Source: Verrucomicrobiaceae bacterium UBA2429 (GTDB taxonomy: Bacteria > Verrucomicrobiota > Verrucomicrobiia > Verrucomicrobiales > Verrucomicrobiaceae). From it: a stretch of DNA of 47,649 nucleotides. The stretch lies in contig DDQZ01000082.1 of assembly GCA_002343505.1 (NCBI GenBank), positions 13,997 through 61,645 of the forward strand. The letters are read 5' to 3'. The translations under genes were made by a program, and so were the position numbers. The notes under the pieces were generated by a model. That model was given only the letters and a program-made list of their open reading frames with translations, was not told the DNA's origin and did not search any database. Shown here in pieces: positions 7,762-16,545 of the stretch; the first letter of the stretch is position 1; every line of letters starts with the position of its first letter.

Positions 7762-9345
7762 ATGAGCACGCCAAACAGCCTCTGGACCCGCTTCCACAAA
7801 CACTTCCTCAGACATCCGCAGACCGGTTTCTCCATGGACGTGAGCCGGATGAATTTCGACGAGGCGCTCTTTGATCAAATGGAGCCGGCCATCACCCGGG
7901 CTTTCACCGCCATGCGTGAGCTTGAGGCGGGAGCCATCGCCAATCCCGACGAGGGCCGCATGGTCGGCCATTACTGGCTGCGCAATCCGGACCTGGCGCC
8001 CAATGAGGACATCAAGGCCGAGATCATCCGCACCCTGGACGCCACACTGGCCTTCGCCGCGGATGTCCATGCCGGGAAAATCCTCGCGGCGAACGGCCAA
8101 AAATTCACCCGCGTGCTCGTCGCCGGCATCGGCGGCTCCGCGCTCGGCCCGCAGCTCGTGGCGGACGCGCTCACGCCCGCGAACCCGCCGCTGGCGATTG
8201 ATTTCTTCGACAACACGGACCCGGACGGCATGGACCGCGTCACCAAGCGCATCGGCGCGGAGATCGCCACCACTCTGACACTGGTGATTTCGAAATCCGG
8301 CGGCACCAAGGAAACGCGCAACGGCATGCTGGAAGCCGCCGCAGCCTATGCGGCGCGGGGCGTGGACTTCGCCAGGCACGCCGTGGCGATCACGGGTGAC
8401 GGTAGCGAGCTGGACAAGCACGCCATCTCGCAGGGCTGGCTGGCCCGTTTTCCCATGTGGGACTGGGTGGGCGGCCGCACCAGCGTGATGAGCGCCGTGG
8501 GCACCCTGGCAGCCGCGCTCCAGGGCGTGGATGTGCGCCAGTTCCTGGCCGGCGCCGCCGCAATGGATGCCGAGACGCGCAAGCGCCCCGCGCGCGAAAA
8601 CGCCGCCATGCTGCTCGCCCTCATGTGGCACCACGCCGGCGGCGGACGCGGCGCCAAGGACATGGTCGTGCTGCCCTACAAGGACCGGCTCGTGCTTTTC
8701 AGCAAATACCTCCAGCAGCTCGTCATGGAGAGCCTGGGCAAGGAGCTGGACCTCGACGGCAGGGTGGTCAATCAAGGCATCGCCGTCTATGGCAACAAAG
8801 GCTCCACCGACCAGCACGCCTATGTGCAGCAGCTCCGGGATGGTGTGAACAATTTCTTCGCCGTCTTCATCCAGGTGGGCCGCGCGCGCGACACGGCGGG
8901 CATGGAGGTGGAGCCCGGCTACACGAGCGGCGACTATCTCCAGGGCTTCCTGCGCGGCACGCGCAAGGCGCTGGCGCAGAGCGGGCGCGAGTCCATCACG
9001 CTCGGCATCAGCGAGCTGAACGCCTTCAGCCTCGGCATGCTCGTCGCCCTCTTCGAGCGCGCGGTGGGCTTTTACGCCACGCTGGTGAATGTGAACGCCT
9101 ACCACCAGCCCGGCGTCGAGGCCGGCAAAAAAGCCGCCACCGAATTCCTCGCGCAGCTCGGCCAGGTGCGCGCCGCCCTGCCCGCCGCGGGCGCGGGCGC
9201 CACGGCGGATGAGATCGCCGGCAGCCTGGGCATTGATGCCGAGGACGCCTGGCACATGCTCTCCCATCTGGCCGCCAATGCCGGGGCCAAAATCACAGTC
9301 GCTGGAGACACACCGGCTGGCGACCGCTTCACAGCAGCAGGCTGA
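7762..9345 (+). CDS. pgi: Glucose-6-phosphate isomerase
   Basis: Interconverts glucose 6-phosphate and fructose 6-phosphate in glycolysis and gluconeogenesis, in the cytoplasm. From the ATG at 7762 the protein has 527 residues, usual for the family. Visible blocks include [16 protein letters not shown], the phosphate-binding [10 protein letters not shown] (about residues 176-185), [14 protein letters not shown] (from about 234) and [15 protein letters not shown] (from about 344) with the conserved His. The classic signature after GGR is F/Y then S; here it is Thr-Ser, a modest deviation. The C-terminal [14 protein letters not shown]...[14 protein letters not shown] is typical. A start at 7714 would add 16 residues. 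The gene stands alone on plus and converges with ppk1. Confidence 0.95.
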   Translation: MSTPNSLWTRFHKHFLRHPQTGFSMDVSRMNFDEALFDQMEPAITRAFTAMRELEAGAIANPDEGRMVGHYWLRNPDLAPNEDIKAEIIRTLDATLAFAADVHAGKILAANGQKFTRVLVAGIGGSALGPQLVADALTPANPPLAIDFFDNTDPDGMDRVTKRIGAEIATTLTLVISKSGGTKETRNGMLEAAAAYAARGVDFARHAVAITGDGSELDKHAISQGWLARFPMWDWVGGRTSVMSAVGTLAAALQGVDVRQFLAGAAAMDAETRKRPARENAAMLLALMWHHAGGGRGAKDMVVLPYKDRLVLFSKYLQQLVMESLGKELDLDGRVVNQGIAVYGNKGSTDQHAYVQQLRDGVNNFFAVFIQVGRARDTAGMEVEPGYTSGDYLQGFLRGTRKALAQSGRESITLGISELNAFSLGMLVALFERAVGFYATLVNVNAYHQPGVEAGKKAATEFLAQLGQVRAALPAAGAGATADEIAGSLGIDAEDAWHMLSHLAANAGAKITVAGDTPAGDRFTAAG

Positions 9346-9347
9346 GT

Positions 9348-9361
9348 CCGCCGAATGGCGG
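9348..9361 (+). terminator. Short hairpin after pgi, weak terminator candidate
   Basis: CCGCC and GGCGG separated by GAAT form a perfect 5-bp stem with a tetraloop two bases after the pgi stop codon. There is no T-tract, so factor-independent termination is doubtful. Confidence 0.3.
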
Positions 9362-9410
9362 TGAAGGTTGCGGAGTCCGCGCATGAGGGACTTTTGCCGC
9401 TGGGCCGGGA

Positions 9411-11540
9411 TCAGTCCTTCGGCACATGCGGGACGAGGAGGTCGGGGGCTTGATTGCGGGCGCGGGCGCGGCGGGCTGCCTCCTGGGTAAAGGAGAGCTG
9501 GGAGCGGACGGCCCTGGCTGCGGGAACGGCGGGCTGGATCCATGCGCCATCGGCGCGGAGATGGCGTCCGCGCGAGGTGTCGGCAAAGTGGGTTTCGAGG
9601 ATGTGGGTGAGGCGCTTTTTGGCGTCCTTGTCCTCGACGGGCACGAGCAGCTCGACGCGCTTGGAGAGGTTCCGGTTCATGAAGTCGGCGCTGGAGATGA
9701 AGACGACCGGCCTGCCGCCCTGGCGGAACCAGTAGATGCGGGCGTGCTCAAGGTAGCGGTCTATGATGCTGACGACGGTGATGTTGTCGCTCACGCCTTT
9801 GACGCCGGGGCGCAGGCAGCAGATGCCGCGCACGTTGAGGCGCACCTTCACACCGGCCTGGGAAGCCTCGTAGAGGGCCTCGATCATGCGGCGGTCCTCA
9901 AGGGCGTTCATCTTCAGCATGATGGCGGCGGACTCGCCCTGGCGGGCGCGCTCGGTCTCGCTGCGGATCATGGTGAGCAGACGCTCGCGCAGGCCGAAGG
10001 GGGCCATGCTGATGCGCTCAAAGTGGACGAAGCGGGAGCGGCCGGTGACGGTGTTGAAAAAGGCGGAGGCGTCTGCGCCGAAACCGGGCCGCGCGGTGAG
10101 CAGGCTGATGTCGGTGTAAAGTCGCGCGGTGGACTCGTTGTAGTTGCCTGTGCCGAAGTGCGTGTAACGCACGAGATGCCCGGCCTCCCGGCGCATGACG
10201 AGACATATTTTGGCGTGGGTCTTCAGCCCGCGCACACCATAGATGATCTGGGCTCCGGCATTGAGCAGGTCCTCGGCGCGCTCCAGGTTCCGCGCCTCGT
10301 CGAAGCGCGCTTTGAGCTCGACGAGGACGGTGACATGCTTGCCGGCCTGTGCCGCGCGGATGAGCGCGCTGATGATGCGGCTGTTCTTGGCGGTGCGGTA
10401 GAGGATCTGCTTGATGGCGATGACGTTTTCATCGGCGGCAGCCTCCTCGATGAGCTGGAGCACTGGATCAAAGCTCTCGAAGGGATGGTGCAGGAGGATG
10501 TCGCCGGCTTTGACCGCCTCGAAGATGCTCTGGCCGGGTTCGATCTGGTGGGACGGATGGGTTTCCCATGTCTCGACCTTCAACTCGTCGAAGCCGGAGA
10601 GGGAGGCGATCTGAAAACAGGCCCTCAAATCGAGCTCGCCTGGAATGGTGAAAACCTGGGCGGTGCGCGCCCCGCAGAGGTCGCGGATGATTTTGACCAG
10701 GTCGCGCGGGGCGCCCTGCTCGATTTCAATGCGGATGGCGGGGCTCAGCAGGCGGGCCTGGAGGACGTCCTCCATCTCGCTGGCAAGGTCGAAGGCGCTC
10801 TCATCGTCCACGGCGATGTCGCTGTTCCGGCTGATGCGGAAACGGGCGCAGTCGGTGACTTTCTCGGAGGGGAAATAGTGCTGGAGAAAGAGTTCGATGA
10901 GGTCCTCCAGATTCACATAGCAATGCGCGGCGGTCTCGGCATCGGGGACGGTGACATGGCGTGGGAGGTTCGAGGGCAGGGTGAACAGAACGTGGCGGCG
11001 GCTGGCCCGCCCGTCCTGCTCTGAGAGCACAGCGCAGAGGAGGGCGATCTGGAGCGCTGGCACGGTGATGCGCGGAGCGTCCTCGTCGAGCGCGATGGGC
11101 GAGAGCACGGGGAAAATGTGCTCGTTGAAGTGGTCCTCAAGGTGCGCGCGCTGCGCGGGAGTGAGGTCGCTGACGCGCAGGCGGCGGATGTTTCCCTGCC
11201 AGAGAAGCGGACGCAACTGCCCTTCAAGGATTTCATACTGGCGGGCGACGAAGGCGGTCGCCCGCTCGTGGATGCGCTCCCATTGCTGGGTGGGAGTAAG
11301 GCCGGCGGCGTCCTTGTGGCGCACGCCCTGCTCGCGCAGAAGCTGGAGCGCGCCGACGCGGACCATGAAGAACTCGTCGAGATTCGAGGCGGTGATGGCG
11401 AGGAATTTCAGCCGTTCGAGCACGGGCAGATCACGCCGCGCAGCCTCCTCAAGCACGCGCTCGTTGAAGGCCAGCCAGCTCAACTCGCGGTTGAAAAAAT
11501 GCTCCTCGGTGACGGGAACAGGCGGTGTGGGTGTGGGCAT
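9411..11540 (-). CDS. ppk1: Polyphosphate kinase 1
   Basis: Reversibly transfers the ATP gamma-phosphate onto inorganic polyphosphate, typically at the inner face of the membrane. From MPTPTPPVPVTEEHFFNRELSW the protein has 709 residues, close to the usual 690-700. The N domain motif FNRELSWLAFNERVL, the head domain and the tandem PLD-like C domains are present. The autophosphorylated histidine is in THAKICLVMR (about residue 442) and the second essential histidine in EHARIYWF (about 600), both spaced as in E. coli Ppk (His435, His592). HHPFESFDPV (near 350) is also conserved. The tail after the last domain is an Ala/Arg-rich extension. It follows guaA by 48 bases on the same strand, so it may be part of a guaB-guaA-ppk1 transcript. 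Confidence 0.96.
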   Translation of the reverse strand: MPTPTPPVPVTEEHFFNRELSWLAFNERVLEEAARRDLPVLERLKFLAITASNLDEFFMVRVGALQLLREQGVRHKDAAGLTPTQQWERIHERATAFVARQYEILEGQLRPLLWQGNIRRLRVSDLTPAQRAHLEDHFNEHIFPVLSPIALDEDAPRITVPALQIALLCAVLSEQDGRASRRHVLFTLPSNLPRHVTVPDAETAAHCYVNLEDLIELFLQHYFPSEKVTDCARFRISRNSDIAVDDESAFDLASEMEDVLQARLLSPAIRIEIEQGAPRDLVKIIRDLCGARTAQVFTIPGELDLRACFQIASLSGFDELKVETWETHPSHQIEPGQSIFEAVKAGDILLHHPFESFDPVLQLIEEAAADENVIAIKQILYRTAKNSRIISALIRAAQAGKHVTVLVELKARFDEARNLERAEDLLNAGAQIIYGVRGLKTHAKICLVMRREAGHLVRYTHFGTGNYNESTARLYTDISLLTARPGFGADASAFFNTVTGRSRFVHFERISMAPFGLRERLLTMIRSETERARQGESAAIMLKMNALEDRRMIEALYEASQAGVKVRLNVRGICCLRPGVKGVSDNITVVSIIDRYLEHARIYWFRQGGRPVVFISSADFMNRNLSKRVELLVPVEDKDAKKRLTHILETHFADTSRGRHLRADGAWIQPAVPAARAVRSQLSFTQEAARRARARNQAPDLLVPHVPKD

Positions 11541-11588
11541 TGGGCATGATTGCCCGCGCGCCTGCGCGCGCAAGTGACGTTGCGCGCG

Positions 11589-13109
11589 TCACTCCCATTC
11601 GATGCTCGCAGGCGGCTTGGTGCTGATGTCGTAGAGCACACGGTTCACGCCTTTGACGCTGTTGAGGATCTTGTTGGAGGTGCTGGCGAGCACTTCGTAG
11701 GGCAGGCGGACCCATTCGGCGGTCATGGCGTCTTCGCTGATGACGGCGCGGAGGCTGATAGCCTGCTCGTAGCTGCGTTCGTCGCCTTTGACGCCCACCG
11801 TTTTCACGGGAAGCAGCGCGGCGTAAGCCTGCCAGGTCTGCTCATACCATCCGCTGCGGCGGAGTTCGCCGATGAAGATGGCATCGGCCTGCTGCGTGAT
11901 GGCGACGCGTTCGGCGGTGATTTCGCCGGGAATACGCACGGCAAGACCAGGGCCGGGGAATGGATGACGCCACAGGGCGCGGTGCGGGATGCCAAGGCTG
12001 GCACCGAGGGCGCGGACCTCGTCTTTGAAGAGCTCGGCGAGCGGTTCGAGCACCTTGCCCTGCTCTTTGAGCTCCATGATCTTATCGACGCGGTTGTGAT
12101 GTGTTTTGATCTTGCTGGCAATGCTGCCGCTGGTGGCGCTTTCGATCACGTCGGGATACAAGGTGCCCTGCGCGAGGAGTTCGACGTTGTCGGCCACCTT
12201 CCAGAACTCCTCGACGAAGAGCGTGCCGATGATGCGGCGCTTTTGCTCGGGATCGGTGACGCCTTTCAATGCGCCGAGGAAGATGGCGCTGGCGTCGATC
12301 TGCTCGATGGGCACGCCGACTTCATCAAACAGCGTTTTGACCTCCGCGGCCTCGTTCAGGCGCATCATGCCGGTGTCGATGAAGATGCAGCGCACCTTCA
12401 CGCCCGCCTTGGCGAGCAACACAGCAAGCACCGTGCTGTCCACGCCGCCGGAGACGCCGCAGATGACCTCGCGATTGCCGACCTCGGCCTTGATGCGCTC
12501 GAGCATCTGCGCCTTGAAGGCATTGATGTCGAACTTGGCGAGCTGCGCGCCGCTCTTGGTGAGGAAGTTCTTCAGGATGGCGGTGCCTTCGTGCGAATGC
12601 GTGACCTCCGGGTGAAACTGGATGCCCCAGCAACGATCGGACCATTTCAGGGCCACCGGTACGGCGTCCTCATTCGTGGCGATGACTTTGGTGGTGCTGG
12701 CCAGATTTGCGCAGGTGTCGCTGTGGCTCATCCAGACCTGCGATTCGTGCGAGATGCTACTGAAAAGGTCCTCATGGTCAGTGACGACGAGTTTGGCGGG
12801 TCCGTACTCGCGGGTGACGCCGGGCTTCACCGTGCCGCCGTGCTTGATGTTGAGGAGCTGCATGCCGTAGCACACGCCGAGCACCGGCACGCCGAAGGAC
12901 ATCAGTTTGTCGTAATCGACATCGGGCGCGTCTTTTTCGGAAGTGCTGCGCGGGCCGCCGGAAAGGATGATCGCTCCAGGGTTCTGGAGGTTCGGCAGTT
13001 CGGCGGGCGGATACAGGTGCGAGGCAAAACCCAGCTCGCGCACGCGGCGGACGATGAGGTGAGAATACTGGGAGCCGTAATCAAGGACGGCGACTTCGTT
13101 TTCAGTCAT
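11589..13109 (-). CDS. guaA: GMP synthase (glutamine-hydrolysing)
   Basis: Converts XMP to GMP using glutamine and ATP, the last step of de novo GMP synthesis. The 506-residue protein has the class I glutamine amidotransferase domain first, with Cys80 in VLGVCYGMQ and FHPEVTHSHEG completing the triad. It is followed by the ATP-pyrophosphatase domain with SGGVDST near residues 217-225, then the dimerisation domain ending KPPASIEWE, the canonical C-terminus. Length and domain order are complete. guaB ends 36 bases upstream on the same strand, the classic guaBA pair. No SD sequence precedes the ATG (the leader ends cccgccc). Confidence 0.97.
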   Translation of the reverse strand: MTENEVAVLDYGSQYSHLIVRRVRELGFASHLYPPAELPNLQNPGAIILSGGPRSTSEKDAPDVDYDKLMSFGVPVLGVCYGMQLLNIKHGGTVKPGVTREYGPAKLVVTDHEDLFSSISHESQVWMSHSDTCANLASTTKVIATNEDAVPVALKWSDRCWGIQFHPEVTHSHEGTAILKNFLTKSGAQLAKFDINAFKAQMLERIKAEVGNREVICGVSGGVDSTVLAVLLAKAGVKVRCIFIDTGMMRLNEAAEVKTLFDEVGVPIEQIDASAIFLGALKGVTDPEQKRRIIGTLFVEEFWKVADNVELLAQGTLYPDVIESATSGSIASKIKTHHNRVDKIMELKEQGKVLEPLAELFKDEVRALGASLGIPHRALWRHPFPGPGLAVRIPGEITAERVAITQQADAIFIGELRRSGWYEQTWQAYAALLPVKTVGVKGDERSYEQAISLRAVISEDAMTAEWVRLPYEVLASTSNKILNSVKGVNRVLYDISTKPPASIEWE

Positions 13110-13145
13110 GGGCGGGACAGCATGGAAATGGCAAAGGAGGCTGGG

Positions 13146-14606
13146 TCAGGAGGGCTCGTAGTTCACCGGTTCCTCGGTGATGACCACATCATGCGGATGG
13201 CTTTCCTTGAGTCCGCCGGCGGTGATGCGGACAAACCGAGCCTTGGCGCGCAGCTCGTCGAGATTGTTCGCGCCGACGTAGCCCATCCCGCTGCGCAGAC
13301 CGCCCATGAGCTGGAAGACGACATCCGAAAGCGGCCCCTTGAACGGCACGCGCGCTTCGACCCCCTCCGGCACCAGCTTGCCGGAACTGTTCTGCCCGTA
13401 GCGGTCGCCAGCCCCTTTGCGCATGGCCTTGAGGCTGCCCATGCCGCGGTATTCCTTGAAGGTGCGCCCCTGCCATTTGACCATGTTTCCCGGACTCTCG
13501 GCGGTGCCGGCTAGCAACGAGCCAAGCATGACGCAGTCCGCGCCGCCGGCGATGGCTTTGACTATGTCGCCCGAATAGCGGATGCCGCCGTCGGCAATGA
13601 CGGAAACACCGCGCGGACGGCAGACAGCGGCCACTTCGGTGATGGCGCTGAACTGCGCCATGCCGACGCCGGAGATCACGCGCGTGGTGCAGATCGAGCC
13701 GGGACCGACGCCGACCTTCACAGCCGACGCGCCGGCCTCCATCAAATGCAGGGCGCCGTCGGCGGTGACGACATTGCCGGCGACGACCGGGATGGAGCCG
13801 CCGAGACGCTCGCGCAACCGCCGGACCACTTCGGCCACGCGGGTGGTGTGTCCGGTGGCGGCGTCAATGAACAAAGCATCCGCGCCGGCTGCGGCGAGCG
13901 CCGCGCCGCGCTCCACGCAATCCTCCCCCACGCCCACGGCGGCACCGACACGGAGCTGGCCGTTGGCGTCCTTGGCGGCATGGGTGAAAGTCTGGCGCTT
14001 CACGACATCCTGCTTGGTGATGAGACCAGCCAGCTTTCCGTCCGCGTTTATGAGGGGAAGTTTTTCGATACGGTGGGTGTACAGGATTTTGAGCGCCTCC
14101 TCATAACTTGTGTCGGCTGTGCCGGTGGCGAGCTTGCCGAGAGGTGTCATCATCGCGGACACAGGCGTGGACTCATCCTCTATGTACCACATATCCCGGC
14201 TGGTGACCATGCCGACGAGCCTGCCCTCAGGATCCACGACCGGGAAACCGCTGACGCCTTTGATGTGCATGAGGCGCTGCAATTCGCCAAGCGTCGTGCC
14301 GGGGCTGACAGTGTGCGGATTTTGAATGACGGTGTTCTCCGAGCGCTTCACCCTTGCCACCTGCTCCGCCTGATGGGTGACCGGGCAGTTGCGGTGGATG
14401 ACCCCCATGCCGCCTTCACGCGCAAGAGCGATGGCCAGTTCGGCCTCAGTCACCGTGTCCATGGCCGAGGAAAGCACGGGTATGCGCAGGTGGATCGAAC
14501 CGCCGAAAGGAGTGCCAATTTCCACTTCTCCAGGCAAGACCTCGCTCAGGCCCGGCAGGAGTAGAACATCGTCAAAACTAAGCGCAAGGGAAGGTATGTC
14601 GCCCAT
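13146..14606 (-). CDS. guaB: Inosine-5'-monophosphate dehydrogenase
   Basis: Oxidises IMP to XMP with NAD+, the committed step to guanine nucleotides. From the ATG at 14606 the protein has 486 residues and begins [19 protein letters not shown], aligning well with family N-termini. The catalytic cysteine in GPGSICTTR is then Cys306, almost the E. coli position, supporting this start over the upstream in-frame ATG at 14639. Two CBS domains occupy about residues 90-205. The flap region with [11 protein letters not shown] and GMGYVGANN is present. It starts 56 bases after cassette gene D on the same strand, and I see no good promoter in that gap. It may therefore be read from the cassette or from a promoter inside gene D. 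Confidence 0.96.
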   Translation of the reverse strand: MGDIPSLALSFDDVLLLPGLSEVLPGEVEIGTPFGGSIHLRIPVLSSAMDTVTEAELAIALAREGGMGVIHRNCPVTHQAEQVARVKRSENTVIQNPHTVSPGTTLGELQRLMHIKGVSGFPVVDPEGRLVGMVTSRDMWYIEDESTPVSAMMTPLGKLATGTADTSYEEALKILYTHRIEKLPLINADGKLAGLITKQDVVKRQTFTHAAKDANGQLRVGAAVGVGEDCVERGAALAAAGADALFIDAATGHTTRVAEVVRRLRERLGGSIPVVAGNVVTADGALHLMEAGASAVKVGVGPGSICTTRVISGVGMAQFSAITEVAAVCRPRGVSVIADGGIRYSGDIVKAIAGGADCVMLGSLLAGTAESPGNMVKWQGRTFKEYRGMGSLKAMRKGAGDRYGQNSSGKLVPEGVEARVPFKGPLSDVVFQLMGGLRSGMGYVGANNLDELRAKARFVRITAGGLKESHPHDVVITEEPVNYEPS

Positions 14607-14662
14607 GTGCCATAAAAGCGGCACATCCCGTCTTGTCATGCAGAAAGTGCGCCGGAGCTCAG

Positions 14663-15355
14663 TCAGGGCCGGTAAACACGCGTCTTGCCGGTGTAGGAGT
14701 CAATCTGGACGCAAAAATAATTCCGTGGCTGGGCGCTACCGGCATCCTTGCTCTCCACGATGGTCAGAAAACTTTCATCGTAGGGAGGCACGGTGTAATC
14801 CAGGGCCACGGCCTGGGCCTCATCGGTGCTGGAAGATCCTTTCAGCATCTTCATGGAGCCGTCGGGAAAGAATCTCATCGCCGCGTAGCTCACATTTTCA
14901 GGTTCGGTGCTTCCCGGCGGGCGGAAAAGATAATTTCCCGAATCGTCCGGCCTCTGCCGGTTCGTTGTCTGCAAAAGAGGAGACAACTGCTGGGTGCGCG
15001 AGAGGATGATGCCAGACTCCAGGTAATAGGCCTCGGAAAGGGAGCGTTCCACGCCCGATTGCGGACTATGCACCACCTGGTAAGCATAAAACAGATCGTC
15101 CCCCGGCCTGTCGGAACTGCTGTTGATGTAGCTGTAAAAGCGCATCTCTACCTCTGAACCCATGGAAATGGCGCTCTGCTGAGCCAGGCTCAACCGGTTG
15201 ATCAGGGAATCCCCCGAAGAACTGAGACGTGTCGAGCGGATCACATCCAGCAGCGTCGGCGTGACGAGGGCGACGAGAAGCGCGATGATGCCCACCACTG
15301 TGATCATCTCGATCAAAGTGAATGCGGCGGCTTTGTTTCGGCGGAGTGGAGTCAT
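14663..15355 (-). CDS. Verru_Chthon cassette protein D, GspH-like pseudopilin
   Basis: A 230-residue prepilin-like protein. From the ATG at 15355 the leader MTPLRRNKAAA is followed by FTLIEMITVVGIIALLVAL, a type IV prepilin N-terminus. The likely cleavage is after Ala11, with Glu at mature position 5 and a membrane helix at about 12-34. The next stretch, LLDVIRSTRLSSSGDSLINRLSLAQQSAISMGSEVEMRFY, resembles GspH/FimT minor pseudopilins (helix, then 'LA...AI..G..V'). The remaining beta-rich domain is lineage-specific. I recognise it as the D protein of the four-protein Verru_Chthon cassette. It lies 25 bases after gene C and is the last cassette gene before guaB. Role: probable tip or minor subunit of a pseudopilus-like structure (inferred). 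Confidence 0.85.
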   Translation of the reverse strand: MTPLRRNKAAAFTLIEMITVVGIIALLVALVTPTLLDVIRSTRLSSSGDSLINRLSLAQQSAISMGSEVEMRFYSYINSSSDRPGDDLFYAYQVVHSPQSGVERSLSEAYYLESGIILSRTQQLSPLLQTTNRQRPDDSGNYLFRPPGSTEPENVSYAAMRFFPDGSMKMLKGSSSTDEAQAVALDYTVPPYDESFLTIVESKDAGSAQPRNYFCVQIDSYTGKTRVYRP

Positions 15356-15380
15356 GGGAGAGGGCTTGGACGCGCAGGGT

Positions 15381-16520
15381 TCAGGTGCTCCACTTGGCGC
15401 CACGCAGCGCCACCGTGGTGGAAAAGATGCGGTAATTGACGCGAAACTCCTCGCGAAGAACCCTGGCCACTTCCTCAAGCGACTGGTTCAGTTGTGAGGC
15501 GGGGCTGCCGTTGATAATGTCGTGGATCTGGGTTCCGAATGGTGGCGACTGGCCATCCCCGCCGCCATTGGTTTGCACAAGCCTCTCCGCAGAACGCTCG
15601 TCAATCGCCACCAGCACCACCCTCACGAGTGGAGGCAGGAGGTATTGCGTGCCCTGCTGTCCCATGCCCGCCGAGTTCGCCAGCCTCACCTCATCCGAAT
15701 CGTAGGCGAAGTTCTCCGCGATGACCGTGGAGGATGCGCCACCGCCCGCGGAACCAGGATCAAGCATGGGGGATATGACCAGTGCGACAATGTTGTCGGC
15801 GACCGGCCGGTTCATGCCGCGGTTGATCGAAGTTTCGTTGCCGCCGCCTCCGCTTCTGCCTGCGGAATCGGTCAGGCTTCTGCCCGCGTCCTGCATCCAG
15901 GCGTTCCGCTGGTTGGCATAAATGATGCTGCGCTCCGAGGGAGGGGAAAATTCCATGAGCCGATAACGGTACTTCAACGTGCTGGATGTGATGAAACCCG
16001 GCCGGAAAAACTCGTCAGAGCTGTATTGGACATAATAACCGCGTCCGCAAAGCAGCCGGTCCAAACCGGCGAACTGGGGATCATGAGTCACCCCCAGCGG
16101 CGCCTGAAAGAACACGGCACTCCCAGGCAGGACTGACGCGCCCCCCGTGGGAATGAGAGTCGAGGCGGGACCGCAGACAAAACGCAGCTCAGTTTTCCGC
16201 TGGTAGCGCGTCGGAGCCTGGGTGGTGGCCGCCACTGGATCCGCCGAATTCAGATAATTGGTGTCATAGTCCACATAAGTGTTGAGCGTGGCCTGACTGA
16301 TGTTGCGGGTGATGATGTCGAAGGCGGTGCGCGCCTCCCTGAACTGGTTGACACGCGCATTGGTGGCGGTCCAGGTGGTCTGCACAGTACCGATGACCTC
16401 GGCGCTGATGAGCAGCAAAATGGCGAGCACGGCGAGGGAGACGAGAATCTCCACCAGGGTGAAGGCGCCGTAGAAAACACGGAGGATCCTTCCGGAAGGA
16501 AGATTTGGGGATGATTTCAT
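15381..16520 (-). CDS. Verru_Chthon cassette protein C, GspJ-like pseudopilin
   Basis: A 379-residue prepilin-like protein. The ATG at 16520 gives the leader MKSSPNLPSGRILRVFYGA, then FTLVEILVSLAVLAILLLI. The likely cleavage follows Ala19 (Ala rather than the usual Gly), with Glu at mature position 5. After the helix, FREARTAFDIITRNISQATLN matches the GspJ pattern of an amphipathic helix ending in 'R.I.QA'. The distal part includes Gly-rich loops (SGGGGNE) and ends VALRGAKWST. It matches the C protein of the Verru_Chthon cassette. It sits 25 bases after gene A and 25 before gene D, so A-C-D look like one transcript. The long open frame upstream of 16520 runs into gene A and carries no prepilin signal. 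Confidence 0.85.
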   Translation of the reverse strand: MKSSPNLPSGRILRVFYGAFTLVEILVSLAVLAILLLISAEVIGTVQTTWTATNARVNQFREARTAFDIITRNISQATLNTYVDYDTNYLNSADPVAATTQAPTRYQRKTELRFVCGPASTLIPTGGASVLPGSAVFFQAPLGVTHDPQFAGLDRLLCGRGYYVQYSSDEFFRPGFITSSTLKYRYRLMEFSPPSERSIIYANQRNAWMQDAGRSLTDSAGRSGGGGNETSINRGMNRPVADNIVALVISPMLDPGSAGGGASSTVIAENFAYDSDEVRLANSAGMGQQGTQYLLPPLVRVVLVAIDERSAERLVQTNGGGDGQSPPFGTQIHDIINGSPASQLNQSLEEVARVLREEFRVNYRIFSTTVALRGAKWST

Positions 16521-16545
16521 GGGGGGGCTTGTCTGAGTTGTGGCT

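Noticed and set aside
7687..9543. 618-codon minus-strand frame opposite pgi
   Set aside because: It is antisense to a complete Pgi and its translation resembles no protein family.
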